Notes under the pieces: generated by a model
What the model was told of the DNA's origin: nothing
The model's database searches: none
The model's input: only the letters and a program-made list of their open reading frames with translations
Shown: positions 1 through 10,395 of the stretch, one piece after another
Numbering within the stretch: the stretch's first letter is position 1
Layout: each line of letters starts with the position of its first letter
Program-made: the position numbers and the translations under genes
Origin: Gigaspora margarita
Lineage: Eukaryota > Glomeromycota > Glomeromycetes > Diversisporales > Gigasporaceae
Direction: 5' to 3'
Assembly (NCBI GenBank): GCA_009809945.1
Contig: WTPW01000027.1
Span: 326,378 to 390,377, forward strand
Length of the DNA: 64,000 nucleotides

Positions 1-148
1 TAGCCATATATAGTTAATAATATAAAATAATATAAAAAATATAAAATAATATAATAAAATAAGATAATAAAATAATCCAATAAAATATAATTAAAATAAT
101 ACTAGAAAATACATTAAAGAAACTAATACTAAAACTCATTCTATAACA
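1..148 (-). repeat. Partial 3' LTR of the retrotransposon
   Basis: This matches 9535-9671 almost base for base: two substitutions, one 10-nt indel in an AT-rich run and one single-A indel. On the element's strand it begins TGTTATAG directly after the polypurine tract, so it is the start of the 3' LTR. The rest lies upstream of the window. Confidence 0.95.
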
Positions 149-162
149 TTTCCATCCCCTTT
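149..162 (-). other. Polypurine tract (plus-strand primer) of the retrotransposon
   Basis: On the minus strand this reads AAAGGGGATGGAAA, directly against the TGTTATAG start of the 3' LTR. A purine run at this place is the usual plus-strand priming site of LTR elements. The stop codon of the extra ORF (161-163) overlaps it, so that ORF lies inside the element. Confidence 0.85.
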
Positions 163-1074
163 AAGAATGAGCACTGCGAATTCCAACTTCATGTAATAGC
201 AGAGAAAAATTTTCTTCATTTAATTCTTTCAAGTTAGTATAGGTAATCGTAGTAGTGGAATAGAGACAAGACAGTCCACACACTTGTAGGATTTGGTAAA
301 TCTGGGTGGCACACTTCCATATGCGAGAAGCACGTCGAGGTCCCAAACTTTCTTTTAATGTGTCCTATATCCTTTGTCATTCTTTTTGGGTATTACCATT
401 GATTTTTAATTGTTCAAGATAATAACAGGCTTCCAGAATTCTAACTTGAGGTTCTCTTTGTTTTCCTCAGCTTTCTATTCTGAGTCGAGTGATTATTTCT
501 TGAAGCTTGTCAGCTGAAGAGGTTTCACTTAGTGGGTTTCTTCTAAGAGAGATTTTTTCTTCAGTTTCGGTTAAGTCAATAACTAACTTATTCACAGCAT
601 TGGGATAGGATCTTGAGGACTAGTATCTTCTGGTTCAATAAGAGCAAGCGAGAAAAATAATTCTTTATTAGTATTTTCTGTGTCTGTAAGTATTAGATTA
701 CCATATGGTTCTAACTCTAAATTTTCTAGAATAATTTCAGTTTAATCATTATTGATAGCACTATTCTGAATCTGTTCTTTACTTTCTACAGGGAACTGTA
801 GTGAAAGTATAATTTCTTTTCCTTCTGTTATAGCTACCTGGTTGGTAGTAATAATAAGACTATTGTTCTGAGATGCAGGGTCTTGGTTCCACTAGTTAAT
901 TAATTCAGCAAGAATAATTAGGGTTTGAGGTTGCAGGGTCAAAGTTTCCATTTTAAGAATTAAAGTTTTTGTTATTAAGAGAGAAAGGGAAAGGAGAAAT
1001 GGTTCTAGTAATTTTAATGTTAAGGCAAAGGTGGTTACTCTAAAAAATAAAAAAAATATTGTTATCCATGTCAA
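161..1074 (-). pseudogene. Extra 3' ORF of the retrotransposon, unknown product
   Basis: Between the end of pol and the polypurine tract the minus strand holds a frame of about 260-300 codons. It is broken by TAG (near 894), TAA (near 750), a one-base slip (near 603), TGA, TGA and TAG, and ends with TAA at 161-163. Each internal stop could be a C-to-T change of CAG, CAA or CGA. Starts are possible at 1074 (with a T-rich hydrophobic N-terminus) or at 951 (METLTLQPQ). The body is acidic and polar, rich in E, Q, N and L. The C-terminal third is more basic at first (GPRRASRIWKCATQIYQIL), then runs to HEVGIRSAHS. I recognise no domain and no clear envelope features. A TTTTTATTTTTTAG tract just after the first ATG looks like a splice acceptor, so expression from a spliced RNA is possible but unproven. 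Confidence 0.6.
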
Positions 1075-1469
1075 ATTAAAGAATAGGGCTTGGTTAATTG
1101 TTTCGCGGCGTCACTCATGTGACTCAAAATCGTAATGTTAATCACATGACCAAAAATTTGTTGCCAGTCAAAAATGCCGTCAAGTCAATTTGCGGGTTCT
1201 ACAAGCATTTTCGTACTAAGATAAGCTTAGTAGACAAGATGCGCAATCCTCTGATGGGTATACATTCAAAATTTCAGCTCAAGCGGAGCAATATTGACTG
1301 ACTTTACTTAGTGGTAACCATTCCACGAAGTAAAAATCCGATTCTTATATATATTACTATATTATTTCTATTTCTAATTTTTAAGCAAAAATGGGGTAGT
1401 CTAGATTCGAAAAAAAAAAATTGTTTGTTGTACACAGTAAATTAAGGGGTTGAGGCTGTGTAGGCTGTG

Positions 1470-1486
1470 TTTCCATCCGTTTTAAG
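1470..1486 (-). other. Second polypurine-tract-like motif, between integrase and the extra ORF
   Basis: The minus strand reads CTTAAAACGGATGGAAA, closely matching CTTAAAGGGGATGGAAA at the true polypurine tract. It lies about 20 bp past the integrase stop. It could be an internal priming site or the scar of an old duplication. Confidence 0.45.
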
Positions 1487-1503
1487 AATTTCTTCCTAGA
1501 AAT

Positions 1504-2789
1504 TCAAATGATAATCATAGGTTGCCAATCTTGTTTCTCGTAGTACTTAACAAGACGATCACTATTGTAGTACTGCTTTAATGTTTTTCCATCCATTGTA
1601 CACAGTTTATAGGCGCCATTATTTAATTTTTCCTTAACAATAAATGGTCCTATTCTTTTCTCTTCAAATTTTGCAGAACGAGAGGCTTCAATGTCTTTTC
1701 TTTGTACCCAAACTTTATCACCAATTTCAAATTCTTCTTTCTGTATCTTGGAATCAAATCTAACTTTCTGTTTCTTTTGAGACTTAATTGTATTTTCTCT
1801 AGCATTGCTATGGTGATAGAGTAATTCTTCAATTAATTCAAATGCTCATTGGAGAATACTATCTTCTAGAGAGACTTCATCATCTGGTTCACCTGGGTCT
1901 ATAGGGATAACAGTTTCAATTGGTAAAATAGCTTGTCGACCATATACCAAATAAAAAGGGGTGTATCCAGTTGTTGCATGTCGTTTGATCCTGTATGCAA
2001 ATAGTACAGCAGGTATATGTGTATCCCATTTTGTATCTTTTTCTGTAACTTTTGCAAGAGAGTTACAAAGGGTTCTATTTAATCTTTCCACCATTCCATT
2101 GTTTTGTGGATGGTAGGGTGAAGAAAATATATGTTTTATCAAGAACTTTTCACATAGTATCCTCACAATTTCATTTACAAAATTCTTTCCATTATCTAAG
2201 GTATCATCTTAGGTACTCCATGTCTACAAACAATTTCTTCAAAGATAAACTTTGCTAAGGTTTCTGCACTTGCATCTGGTACAGCTTTGGCTTCTGGCCA
2301 GCGGGTAAGGTAATCAGTAGCAACAATAATATAGCGATTATTTTGAGGAGTTATTGGGAGAGGTCCAACCAAATCTATTCCTATATGCTCAAAGGCTCTT
2401 CCAACTTGGATAGGGTGGAGAGGTTCCTTTCTTTTACTTTTGCCTCATTTTTGGCATATTTCACAAGAGCAAACATAGTTCTGAACATCTCTATACATTT
2501 GGTCCCAATGATATCGTTCAGATATCTTATAATACATAGCATCTGTTCCTAAATGTCCAGCAGTAGGATGACTATGCATCATGTACAATATTGGTTCCTC
2601 TTCAGTCCATTTAATTACTCTAATAGGTTTGTCTGGATCTTTTCTATTCTTTTTGTATAATAATTTATTTTTCACTTCATATCGTCTAGATTGATTAATA
2701 ATTGTCCTTTTTTCATTGTCCATTAAGTCAGGGGAAAGAGTGTCTAATTCTAAATACTCTAGTAGGTTTTGATATTGGTCTAGATTCAT
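1504..2789 (-). pseudogene. Integrase region of the retrotransposon
   Basis: This part of pol opens at an ATG that overlaps the previous stop (ATGA, 2786-2789). An HHCC zinc-binding domain follows (residues HSHPTAGH, then CSCEIC). The catalytic core shows GIDLVGPL (first D), DNGKNF (second D) and HPQNNGMVERLNR (E). The C-terminal part has KRIGPFIVKEKLNNGAYKL, which matches the GPY/F module of Ty3/gypsy integrases; I see no chromodomain. TGA codons after CEICQK and after EDSILQ sit where Arg would fit. A one-base slip near 2208 lies just before the second catalytic D. The enzyme would join element cDNA to host DNA, but this copy cannot make it intact. Confidence 0.9.
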
Positions 2790-3229
2790 GTGGGACCAAT
2801 AGGGTGAGGGTGTGTCTGGGTCGGTAGTCTAGAAAGAGCATCAATATTTGAATGGATTCTTCCGGGTTTATGTATAATAGTAAAATGATAGGGTTGGAGT
2901 TTCATAATCCAACAACCTAAACATCCTTTAGGTTGAGATAACTTTAACCATTTAAGAGCAGAGTGGTTTGTAACTAGTGTGAAGTGACTTGTACCAAAAT
3001 ATTTATGAAAATGTTCAATGGCCCATACAATGGCAGCACATTCTAGTTCAGTGGCTCCGTAATTCACTTCTTCCTTTTTCAAACTTTTACTAGCATAGGC
3101 AATTGGGTGTTCCTTTTTATCATTAGAGAGTTGGCTTAAAGTAGCTCCAAATCCTTCATAGGATGCATCTGTAGCAAGAATAAACTCTTTTCTATAGTCT
3201 GGATAGATGAGGATAGGGGCAGTAGTCAA
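2786..3229 (-). pseudogene. RNase H domain of the retrotransposon
   Basis: In frame with the C-terminal part of RT, this shows the Ty3/gypsy RNase H signatures: ATDASYEGFGATLSQ (first catalytic D), the TELECAA helix (E), and TNHSALKWL near 2968, where the usual form is TDHSAL. That D-to-N change would probably weaken catalysis. The domain ends with HSNIDALSRLPT, the usual junction before integrase, then a stop that overlaps the integrase ATG. Confidence 0.9.
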
Positions 3230-4311
3230 CCGGTGTTTCAATTTATCAAAAGCCTTTTGACACTTCATATTCCATTCATAAGCAGTGTCCTTATGCAGTA
3301 ACTGGTTAAGAGGATGAGCAATGGAAGAGAAATGTTTGATGAATCGTCTATAGTATCCAGCGAGTCCCAAAAATGTTCGTAATTGGGTTACATTCTGGGA
3401 AGGTTGGATATTTTGCACAGCAATTATCTTGTCTGGGTCTGGGGAGATTCCTTTTTCTTCAATAATATGTCCTAGGAAAGGTAATCGTTTCATCCAAAAA
3501 TTACATTTTTCAATATTTAACTTCAATCTAGCTTTCCTAATTCTAGTAAAGACTTCTCGTAGGTGTTTAATATGATCATCAAATGTTCAGGAGAAGACAT
3601 TGGTATCATCTAGATATACCACAACATACTTGTAGGCTATACTCTTATAAACCTGGTTTATAAGGCATTAAAAAGTAGCAGGGCATTACACAATCCAAAA
3701 GGCACAGTATTGAATTCATAGGTCCCGTATCTGGTTATAAAAGCAGTTTTCTCTCTATCTTCTGGGTGTACTTTTACTTGCCAATATCCACTCATAAGAT
3801 CTAAGGTGGAAAAATAAGTAGCTCTGGCAAGGGAGTCAAGCATTTCATCAATTCGAGGTAGAGAGTATTGGTCTTTCTTGGTAACATTATTAAGCTTTCG
3901 ATAATCTACACAAAATCTTTTCTTTCCATTTTTCTTGTTTACAAGTACAATAAGAGAGGCCCAAGGACTAGAGGACTCTCTAATTAATTTATTTTCTAAC
4001 ATTCGTTGTACTTCTTCATTTATGAATGTTTGTTCAGTGAGAGGTACCATATAGGGTCGTGAGCTAATAGGTGGTCCATCATTGGTAAATATTCAATGAA
4101 CAACTAGGTCAGTTCTACCTAGTTGGGTCATATCTTTTGCAAAGAGGTCTGCAAATTCAAGAAGCAATTGTCTAAACTGGGCTCCTTGGTCATTAGTGAG
4201 GGGTCCTACTTTTGGGTTAATTTCCTGAGTCATATATATTTCTCGAATGTTTCTGGGTCTGCAATTATCTGTATCTTCAAGTAATTTTCGATCATGCTCA
4301 GGATAACTCAA
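3230..4311 (-). pseudogene. Reverse transcriptase domain of the retrotransposon
   Basis: Reading starts in the -1 frame relative to the upstream linker. Conserved blocks appear in order: SRPYMVPLTEQ, KKNGKKRFCVDYRKLNNVT, LPRIDEMLD, YFSTLDLMSGYWQ (catalytic D), TAFITRYGTYEFNTVPFGLCNA, then VVVYLDDTNVFS with the YLDD active site at 3605-3616. The thumb and connection follow (FLGHIIEEKGI, LRTFLGLAGYYRRFI). Damage: a TGA after LVVH where gypsy elements usually have Arg, a one-base deletion near 3681, then TAA and TGA codons. Confidence 0.93.
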
Positions 4312-4317
4312 AAATTT
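4308..4317 (-). promoter_or_regulatory. Possible -1 ribosomal frameshift site before RT
   Basis: On the minus strand the heptamer A-AAT-TTT (4311-4317) is directly followed by an in-frame TGA (4308-4310). The RT frame is exactly -1 and opens at this point. X-XXY-YYZ heptamers are the known form of -1 slippery sites. A chance one-base indel in the T run would look the same. Confidence 0.4.
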
Positions 4318-5471
4318 TGAGCATCCCAGTTACTAGACTCAGCATACAAGTCCTTTAAACGATAATGAAAGTTTTCAAAATAGTGAACTCGGTCCTGCAG
4401 AGTCTTGATAGTCTGTTTCTGGTGTTCAAAGGTCTTGGCTTGTTCTTGAAGAAGGATAATGATTTGAGCTTGTTGTCGAATCTGTTCCTGCAAGAATTGA
4501 ATCAGTTTAGCTGATTCTAGAACAGGCAAGGCAGTTTTGATAGGTGCAAAAATAGGTAACTTTGGTACAGGAAGTGTAGTAGATTCATTTGGCTCGAGTG
4601 CCTCAGGTATAGAGAGGGTAGGTGGAGGAAGAATTTCTGTTTCTGGATCTGGAGGAGGGTGAGCTTCTTCATAGCATTCCTTGCACAAATTTTCATATTG
4701 TTGGAGTTCATCATTTGTTTTGACCATGGTACAGGATTAACAAAGGCCTGCAGTTCCTGCAAAGTTTCTTCGTAAGTTTTCTATAGCTCTTCTTTTATCA
4801 AAATCAGGATGACTCATGTCAAAGGATTCAGCAAGAATTCTTTGTAATGTTTGTTTTTCTGTTTCTGTCAATTCTACATAGATAGCTTTCATGATAACAT
4901 TTACTTCATCGTAGGTATAACCTTGGTTAGAATAGTCATCATATTGAGGTTCAAGAGCATGGGCAAGATCTTCATTGCTTTCACCAATCTGGATCTGGGC
5001 TAAACAGAATATTCAGCTTTGGTTGAGGTTATAGCTATGTCCGGCATTCCTAGAAGATTCTGTATAATGACGTACTCAGGTCCAGAGGTTGTAATTGGGA
5101 TTATATTCAACATCCTGGGCAGCCTTGTAAGCATAGAAGTGTTCAAGGTCACAAAATCAAACATCCTCTCGACTAGAGTTAAGTTTAATCATCTTGGATC
5201 TAATTCCTTGTTTCTTGCAAAGTTTATATTCGGTCAGTGTTCCTCTGCCTTCACCATTTGTGAAGAATTCAATACTTCGGGAGACATCAAGATCTAAATC
5301 ATGATAGAAATCAATCCAACATCCATTGTATACCATTTTTTGATTCAAGGGTCTAATCTCTCCTGGTTTCTTGGGTACCTTACATTTACAGCAGTGGTTG
5401 GTTCGTAATCAGGTATAATGAGGGAGGCATTGAGCATTTACAGCCTGGGGATCGCAACCACATTCAAATCT
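4308..5471 (-). pseudogene. Linker between protease/zinc knuckles and RT, with a coiled coil
   Basis: The protease frame continues past a TAA near 5472 through about 390 codons, interrupted by four TGA and one more TAA. An early CxxC-rich stretch (NHCCKCKVPKKPGE) could bind zinc. The last 140 codons (4308-4727) are open: a proline/glutamate-rich segment, then a long Q- and L-rich helix (LIQFLQEQIRQQAQIIILL and onward) with heptad spacing, likely a coiled coil. It ends FENFHYRLKDLYAESSNWDA and a TGA at 4308-4310. I know of no catalytic domain here. Confidence 0.6.
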
Positions 5472-6311
5472 TTAATTTTCTAATTTCTGGATCATTTGAG
5501 GGCAAATGGCTCTGATATGTCCATATTGTCCACATTGATAGCAGCAATTTTCTGGGCAGTCCTTATATAAATGTCCTGGTTGAGAACAGGTTTTGCAGAT
5601 ATTACATTTAGGGGCCTGCCTAGGGCAATGAGCGGCAAGGTGTCCATATCGATGACATCGGTAATACTCATTGTTGGGGCAGTCAGCATATAGATGATTG
5701 TAGGAGTAATAGTGTCCACATTTCTGGTTAGAGAAGGATGTACTGGGTCTGGGTCTGCGAGTAATAGTGGTCCAGGTATTTGGTTCTGTATCTGCCTTAT
5801 AGGCTTCTTTTGGACTAAGATATTCTTGTTTAAATTTTTCCAAATCCTGTTCATTTGTAAGAGTGGGTTGGGTAGGTAGAGGTTGGTTATTTTCATAGGC
5901 GGTAGGTACATGAATCTTTTTCTTGTTCCAGCGAAGAGTGTAAGCTTTGTTTTTCCAATTGTAGCTTGCATCTACTTTCTGCGACCAGTCATTACCTAAA
6001 AGTAATGAATAAGAGGTGGCATTTATAACTTCCACATCAAGAGGGATAGTGGTTCCTTCAATCTCTATTGGAAGATTTTTAATAATTCCAAGAGAGTGAA
6101 CAGAGGATCTAGGAGCAGAGACAATAAGGCTGGTAGAAGGGGCTTCAATTTTCAATCCAAGTTCTTTTACAACTTGGTGAGAGATCATGCTAATGGCAGC
6201 TCTACTATCGATTACAGCATGATAAGGTTTTTCTTGAAGTTTGATATTACATTTAACAGGAGTGGTATAGGTTGGGGGCTGGATCTGGGTTGATTTGGAT
6301 TCCTGGGTCAA
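5472..6311 (-). pseudogene. Aspartic protease followed by a zinc-knuckle block
   Basis: This is a 279-codon open segment of the gag-pol frame. The retropepsin motif is at about 6209: HAVIDSRAAISMI, where the active site normally reads D-S/T-G-A, so Gly is replaced by Arg and the protease is probably dead. The flap and core follow (LIVSAPRSSVHSLGIIKNL, LLLGNDW). The last 84 residues hold four CCHC-type knuckles: two intact (CKTCSQPGHLYKDC, CYQCGQYGHIRAIC) and two that have lost one Cys to Tyr (CGHYYSYNHLYADC, YYRCHRYGHLAAHC). A knuckle block after the protease, besides the one in gag, is not the textbook order. Confidence 0.85.
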
Positions 6312-8745
6312 GTAACTAGCAAGAGTAGTATATATAGATTCATTTACAAGAAAAGTTTCAAACTGCTCATAAGTATAATCATTTGCAGTATCGATAGTGT
6401 ATATATCATGAGGGTAGGGAGTAGAAGAGCGATTTCTGGATCTGGATCGGTCAGAGGAACAGTAATTTTGGTCATTTCTATTTCTATCATGTGATTGACT
6501 TCAGCTTCATAATCGGTTATATCCAGAGTGGTTATTATTATAGTTTTGGTTCCTGGATCTGCTTCAGTTTCTAGATCTGGATCTATTATAGGACTGGTTA
6601 TTTCTAGAAGAGTAATTATTACTTTGACCTCGGAATTGGTAACCTTGGTTGTCCCTTTTGTTATCCTGGAACCAGACATGACAATTCTGGATAAAATGTC
6701 CTTTTTGTCCACAATAGTAACAGGTGGCATTAGTAGCTCCTTGTTGGGGTCAGTCTTTATTTTGGTCAGAGTAATAGGCAGGAGTAGGGGTAGAAGCAGC
6801 TTGTTTTTCAGCAAGATTGATACTAAGCTTGGCAATTTGTTCTGTAAGGTGCTCTATAGCTTTGTTAGTATCGTTTGCATTATGGTCAGAGGTCATTATC
6901 CATCCGGTTTTCCATTTGCGTGCTTCAGCAATTGCATCATCCAAGGTTTCAGGTTCAGCAGCTTGGACGTTCATAGCATATTCTGGGCATAGTCCTTGAA
7001 TAAAGAATTGGATCATCACTGAAACAGGAAAAACTTCTCTTGGGTTTACTCTTCCTCTGAGTCGTTTAAAGCAGCTAATGTAGATATCAACAGTGTGAAG
7101 AGTTGTTTTTGCCAAGTAGCTTTTTGTTTGGTGGTGCTAAATTTTTTCTTTGAAAATATGGGTAAAACTAACAATATCATGATTTCCATGATCATTATCA
7201 TGAAAAACAGTTGGGGGTGCCTCAAGACTAGTAAGCCATTCTTGAGCATTGTCCTTCATATAAACACAAGCAAGTTCTAGTTGTCGAGCAGGGCTCCAGT
7301 GTTTAGCTCTAGCAGCGCGTTCAAATTCTTCTATCCAGGTTACAGGATCTTGGGTTCCATCACCACAGTAAAAATCAATTTTGAGGAGAGATTTTTCACC
7401 ACCTCTTCCCATAGCATTGGCAAGGGCAGTCATAGCTTCAGCAGCAGCATTTAAAGCATCTTCAGTTATATTTCTTTCAGATTCTGGGTCTTCTACAGTA
7501 GCGTCTGATTCTGATTCTGTAAATATGAGTTCTTCTTGGTCAGGTTCTTCAGGTTCTTCTTCTGTTTCAAATAATTCTTCTTGATTTAGTTCTTCTGGGA
7601 CTTCTTCTTCTTCTAATGCTTCTTTTTCTGATGTTTCTTCTTTAGCTTCTTCTAGATAAGCTCCAACTATTCGAGGTTCAATAACTTCAACTTGCTGTAA
7701 GTGAATTCGATTGTCAGTTCGAAGGGGAGTAGGTTAAGAGGAGTAGAGTTGGGTGCTTGATTAATTTGAGGATTAGGTTCGTTTATTAGGTTTGGCTGAG
7801 GAGTAGGTACGGGGAGTGCTTCAATTATATGGTGACCAGTGAGAGCAGGTTGTGGAATAAAAAGTTGTCGACATAAAGAAGGTGTAGTTAGAGGAGTAGT
7901 ATTAGGAGTTGTATTAGCTTGGTATAGTTCATTTACAACTGGTAATTGGGTGGTTGATGGTGGAGGAGTTCGTCAAAAATATTGTACAGGATTAAGATTT
8001 TGAAGAAATCTTGGTAGTGGATTAGGAGTTGGAGTATTAGGTCGAGAAAGAGGTTGGCCGAGGCGAATTTCAGAGAAGGGTAAAGAGGGAAGTGGAATGC
8101 GAGAAGGAAATTGGACTTGGGTAGTATTTTCGTCATAGGGTAAGAGAGAAGATGTGTGAGAAGGTCTAGCAAAATTATCTAGATCCTCTGGTTCTAAGGT
8201 ATATATAGATCAAGTAGTAGAAGAAATTCTATAATCTATCTCTTCGTCAGTTCCTTGAGTAATAGGAGAAAGATGATCAAGGTTATCGATTACTCAGCCA
8301 AGTATTGGAGTAAAAATAGCAGGGGTTTCAAAATGGTGATCAAAGATGTTTCCTTCAAAGTCCAGGGTAGAGTGGGAGCAAGAGTAAAACGAGTATTGGC
8401 ACAGAGAAGAGCAGCAATAACTGCTAAAGGATCAAGGTGAGGGTTGTTGTATCTGCAACTAAAAACAATGTCCCTAGCGGCAGCTCTAAGAGTATTATAA
8501 TCTCGAGAGAGAGTTAAAATAAAATGGCCGTCAACCGTTCGTTGAGTATAATGATGGGCAAAATATGTATTTCAGTATTCATTCCAAAAATGACGGAAGG
8601 CTCGATGATATCCTACAGGTGGGTAACAAATGCGACAAGATAAATCAGGGTCGGTAACTTGTATAACTTCAGTGGCAAGAGGGGAGGTGTGGTGAATATC
8701 GTGAGCTTCAATTTGTTCTAAATGAATTTGGTAAGCTCTACTCAT
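6312..8745 (-). pseudogene. Gag region of the retrotransposon
   Basis: The frame starts at an ATG at 8743-8745 (MSRAYQIHLEQIEAHDI). It passes through a Cys/His-containing N-terminal domain, a Pro/Thr-rich linker, a very acidic stretch (7470-7690) and a retrotrans_gag capsid core (FYCGDGTQDPVTWIEEFERA; AEARKWKTGW). A single CCHC knuckle follows at about 6673-6730 (CYYCGQKGHFIQNC), then an Arg/Ser/Asn-rich tail. Frame slips lie near 8365 and 7735, and there is a short out-of-frame patch at about 7100-7145. In-frame stops are almost all TGA where Arg (CGA) fits, for example within the tail's RSRN-stop-SRSRN. Gag would package the RNA into virus-like particles. Confidence 0.85.
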
Positions 8746-9162
8746 ATAAAAAGGTCTAAGAGGTATGTAATTTAAAATTTTAATTTAAGAGTAAAGAAAA
8801 AAGGGTTAGATACTAAGATGTCTAGAATATACTAAGAAAAGGTAAGAAAATTTCAATCTGGGTCTAAAAGAAAAACTAATAACAAATAACTAAACAATAA
8901 AAGTGCTACAAAAGCAGAGGCTTCAAGTATGCCCTTCTGAATGAATCTTTTTCAATTCGACAGGAAAATACCAGTGCTACAAAAGCAAGAGGCTTCAAGT
9001 ATGCCCATCTGAATGAATCTTTTTCAATTTGATAGGTAAACCAAAAATGATAACTTTAATAAGAGAAGAAAAGAGGCAAGAAAAATATCCTTGCAGAGAG
9101 AAGAGGGAAGGGTCCTAAGGGTTCTGGCTGTTTTTAATGATTTCTGCCAGAAGGCACCAAAA
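8746..9162 (-). other. Retrotransposon 5' leader with a tandem duplication and a primer-binding-site candidate
   Basis: This is the untranslated leader between the 5' LTR and gag. A block starting GTGCTACAAAAGC is present twice, at about 8901-8967 and 8972-9037, offset by 71 bp. A primer-binding-site candidate is at 9153-9159 (minus strand TGGTGCC), three bases from the LTR, but I cannot name the matching tRNA. Confidence 0.7.
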
Positions 9163-9671
9163 TGTTACAAGTGACTATTGCCTTCAATATAGTATTTGCA
9201 ACATAACACACAGCGACAGGGATCTTGTAAGGGTCAGAGAAGATATGAAGCAGTGTGCAAGTGGAATATTACTTTACTAGAGCGGTTTGTTATATTTATT
9301 TATTAAAGAGCAAGAGGGTATTTATTTGGCAAAGATATATTTTATTTATTTATAAGATAATATTCAAGATAGATAACTATTTCTAAACATTAGAGAAAGG
9401 AGAGGGGAATCTGAGTCTATTGTACAGGAGTGCAGAAAACTAGGGTTTATATACCTTTTGATTATTAGAAGTAGAAACAGTAGAAATGGTAGAAATGGTA
9501 GAAATAGTATACCATGTTACTCGTATTCTAACTTAGCCATATATAGTTAATAATATAAAATAATATAAAATAATATAATAAAATAAAATAATAAAATAAT
9601 CCAATAAAATATAATTAAAATAATACTAGAAAATACATTAAAGAAACTAATACTAAACTCGTTCTATAACA
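9163..9671 (-). repeat. 5' LTR of the retrotransposon
   Basis: A 509-bp LTR bounded by TGTTA...TAACA. Its last 137 bp (plus orientation) match the left LTR at 1-148. It contains the T/A-rich tract and short AGAAATGGT repeats near 9480-9505. Confidence 0.93.
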
Positions 9672-10395
9672 ATGTGACTCGATAATGCATGTTATTAATG
9701 TTATCTACATCTCAGTTAATACAATTACAAAGATACATAATGAATGAAACTCAATTTTTTAAAACAAATAGATTGACAACTGATTTATTTATTCTATTTA
9801 TTAAAAAAAAAATTAAATTGCACTTTGCCATTTTTGATTTGCTATATCCAAAAAACCATAATATAGAACATGAGAAAATATCAATTATAATGATTATTAA
9901 TCTTCATTTGATTATTTGTATGATTAGTACATCATTTATTCGTAATTGATCTATTACTATGAATTATTCCTATGAACACATACCTTTAAAAGTTTTTACC
10001 AAGCAAGCAATTAAACATTCACAGAACATGATACTATATGATATAAGGACCATTAATGCTAACTATGTTTATTTGATATAATCATGGATAACAACAACAT
10101 TTCAATTTACACAAATTATGTAAATATGACAATCTATTATGATATTAGCTATTCATAATCACAGTAATAATGATCATAATCCTTAAAAAGTTAGCTAATT
10201 TAAATTTCAAGAGTTTATGCACATATATGCAAGATTGTCCAATCATATTGCATAAAGGGGACATTTGTATATGGACATTATTTTATAATATTAGGATATA
10301 AAAAATAATTAAATATAAAATTATCTTTTAATTATCTAAAAACAAATTAAATTAAAATAAATAAATTTAAAAATAAATAAATTTTTAATAGCTTA
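9672..10395. other. Intergenic AT-rich stretch
   Basis: No gene recognised. An 86-codon plus-strand frame at 9689-9949 has no recognisable features and A/T-driven composition. Short AT-only repeats lie near 10320-10390. Confidence 0.6.

Larger units (their letters stand above)
1..9671 (-). mobile_element. Ty3/gypsy LTR retrotransposon, 3' LTR cut by window start
   Basis: The same LTR sequence lies at 1-148 and at 9535-9671. The full right copy (9163-9671) starts TGTTAC and ends TATAACA. Between the LTRs the minus strand encodes, in order, gag with a zinc knuckle, aspartic protease, more zinc knuckles, a coiled-coil linker, RT (YLDD), RNase H, an HHCC/DDE integrase and an extra ORF. The PR-RT-RH-INT order is that of Ty3/gypsy. 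One long frame continues past more than twenty stops, most of them TGA, with about six single-base frame breaks (near 8365, 7735, 7145, 3681, 2208 and 603). The copy is therefore defective. The visible LTR parts differ by only about two substitutions and two indels. The left target duplication is outside the window. Confidence 0.95.

Noticed and set aside
161..8745. Alternative genetic code with TGA read as Arg
   Set aside because: TAA and TAG stops and frame slips occur in the same frame, the RNase H and protease active sites are mutated, and the phosphoesterase and kinase exons do not use TGA internally. Decay explains it better.
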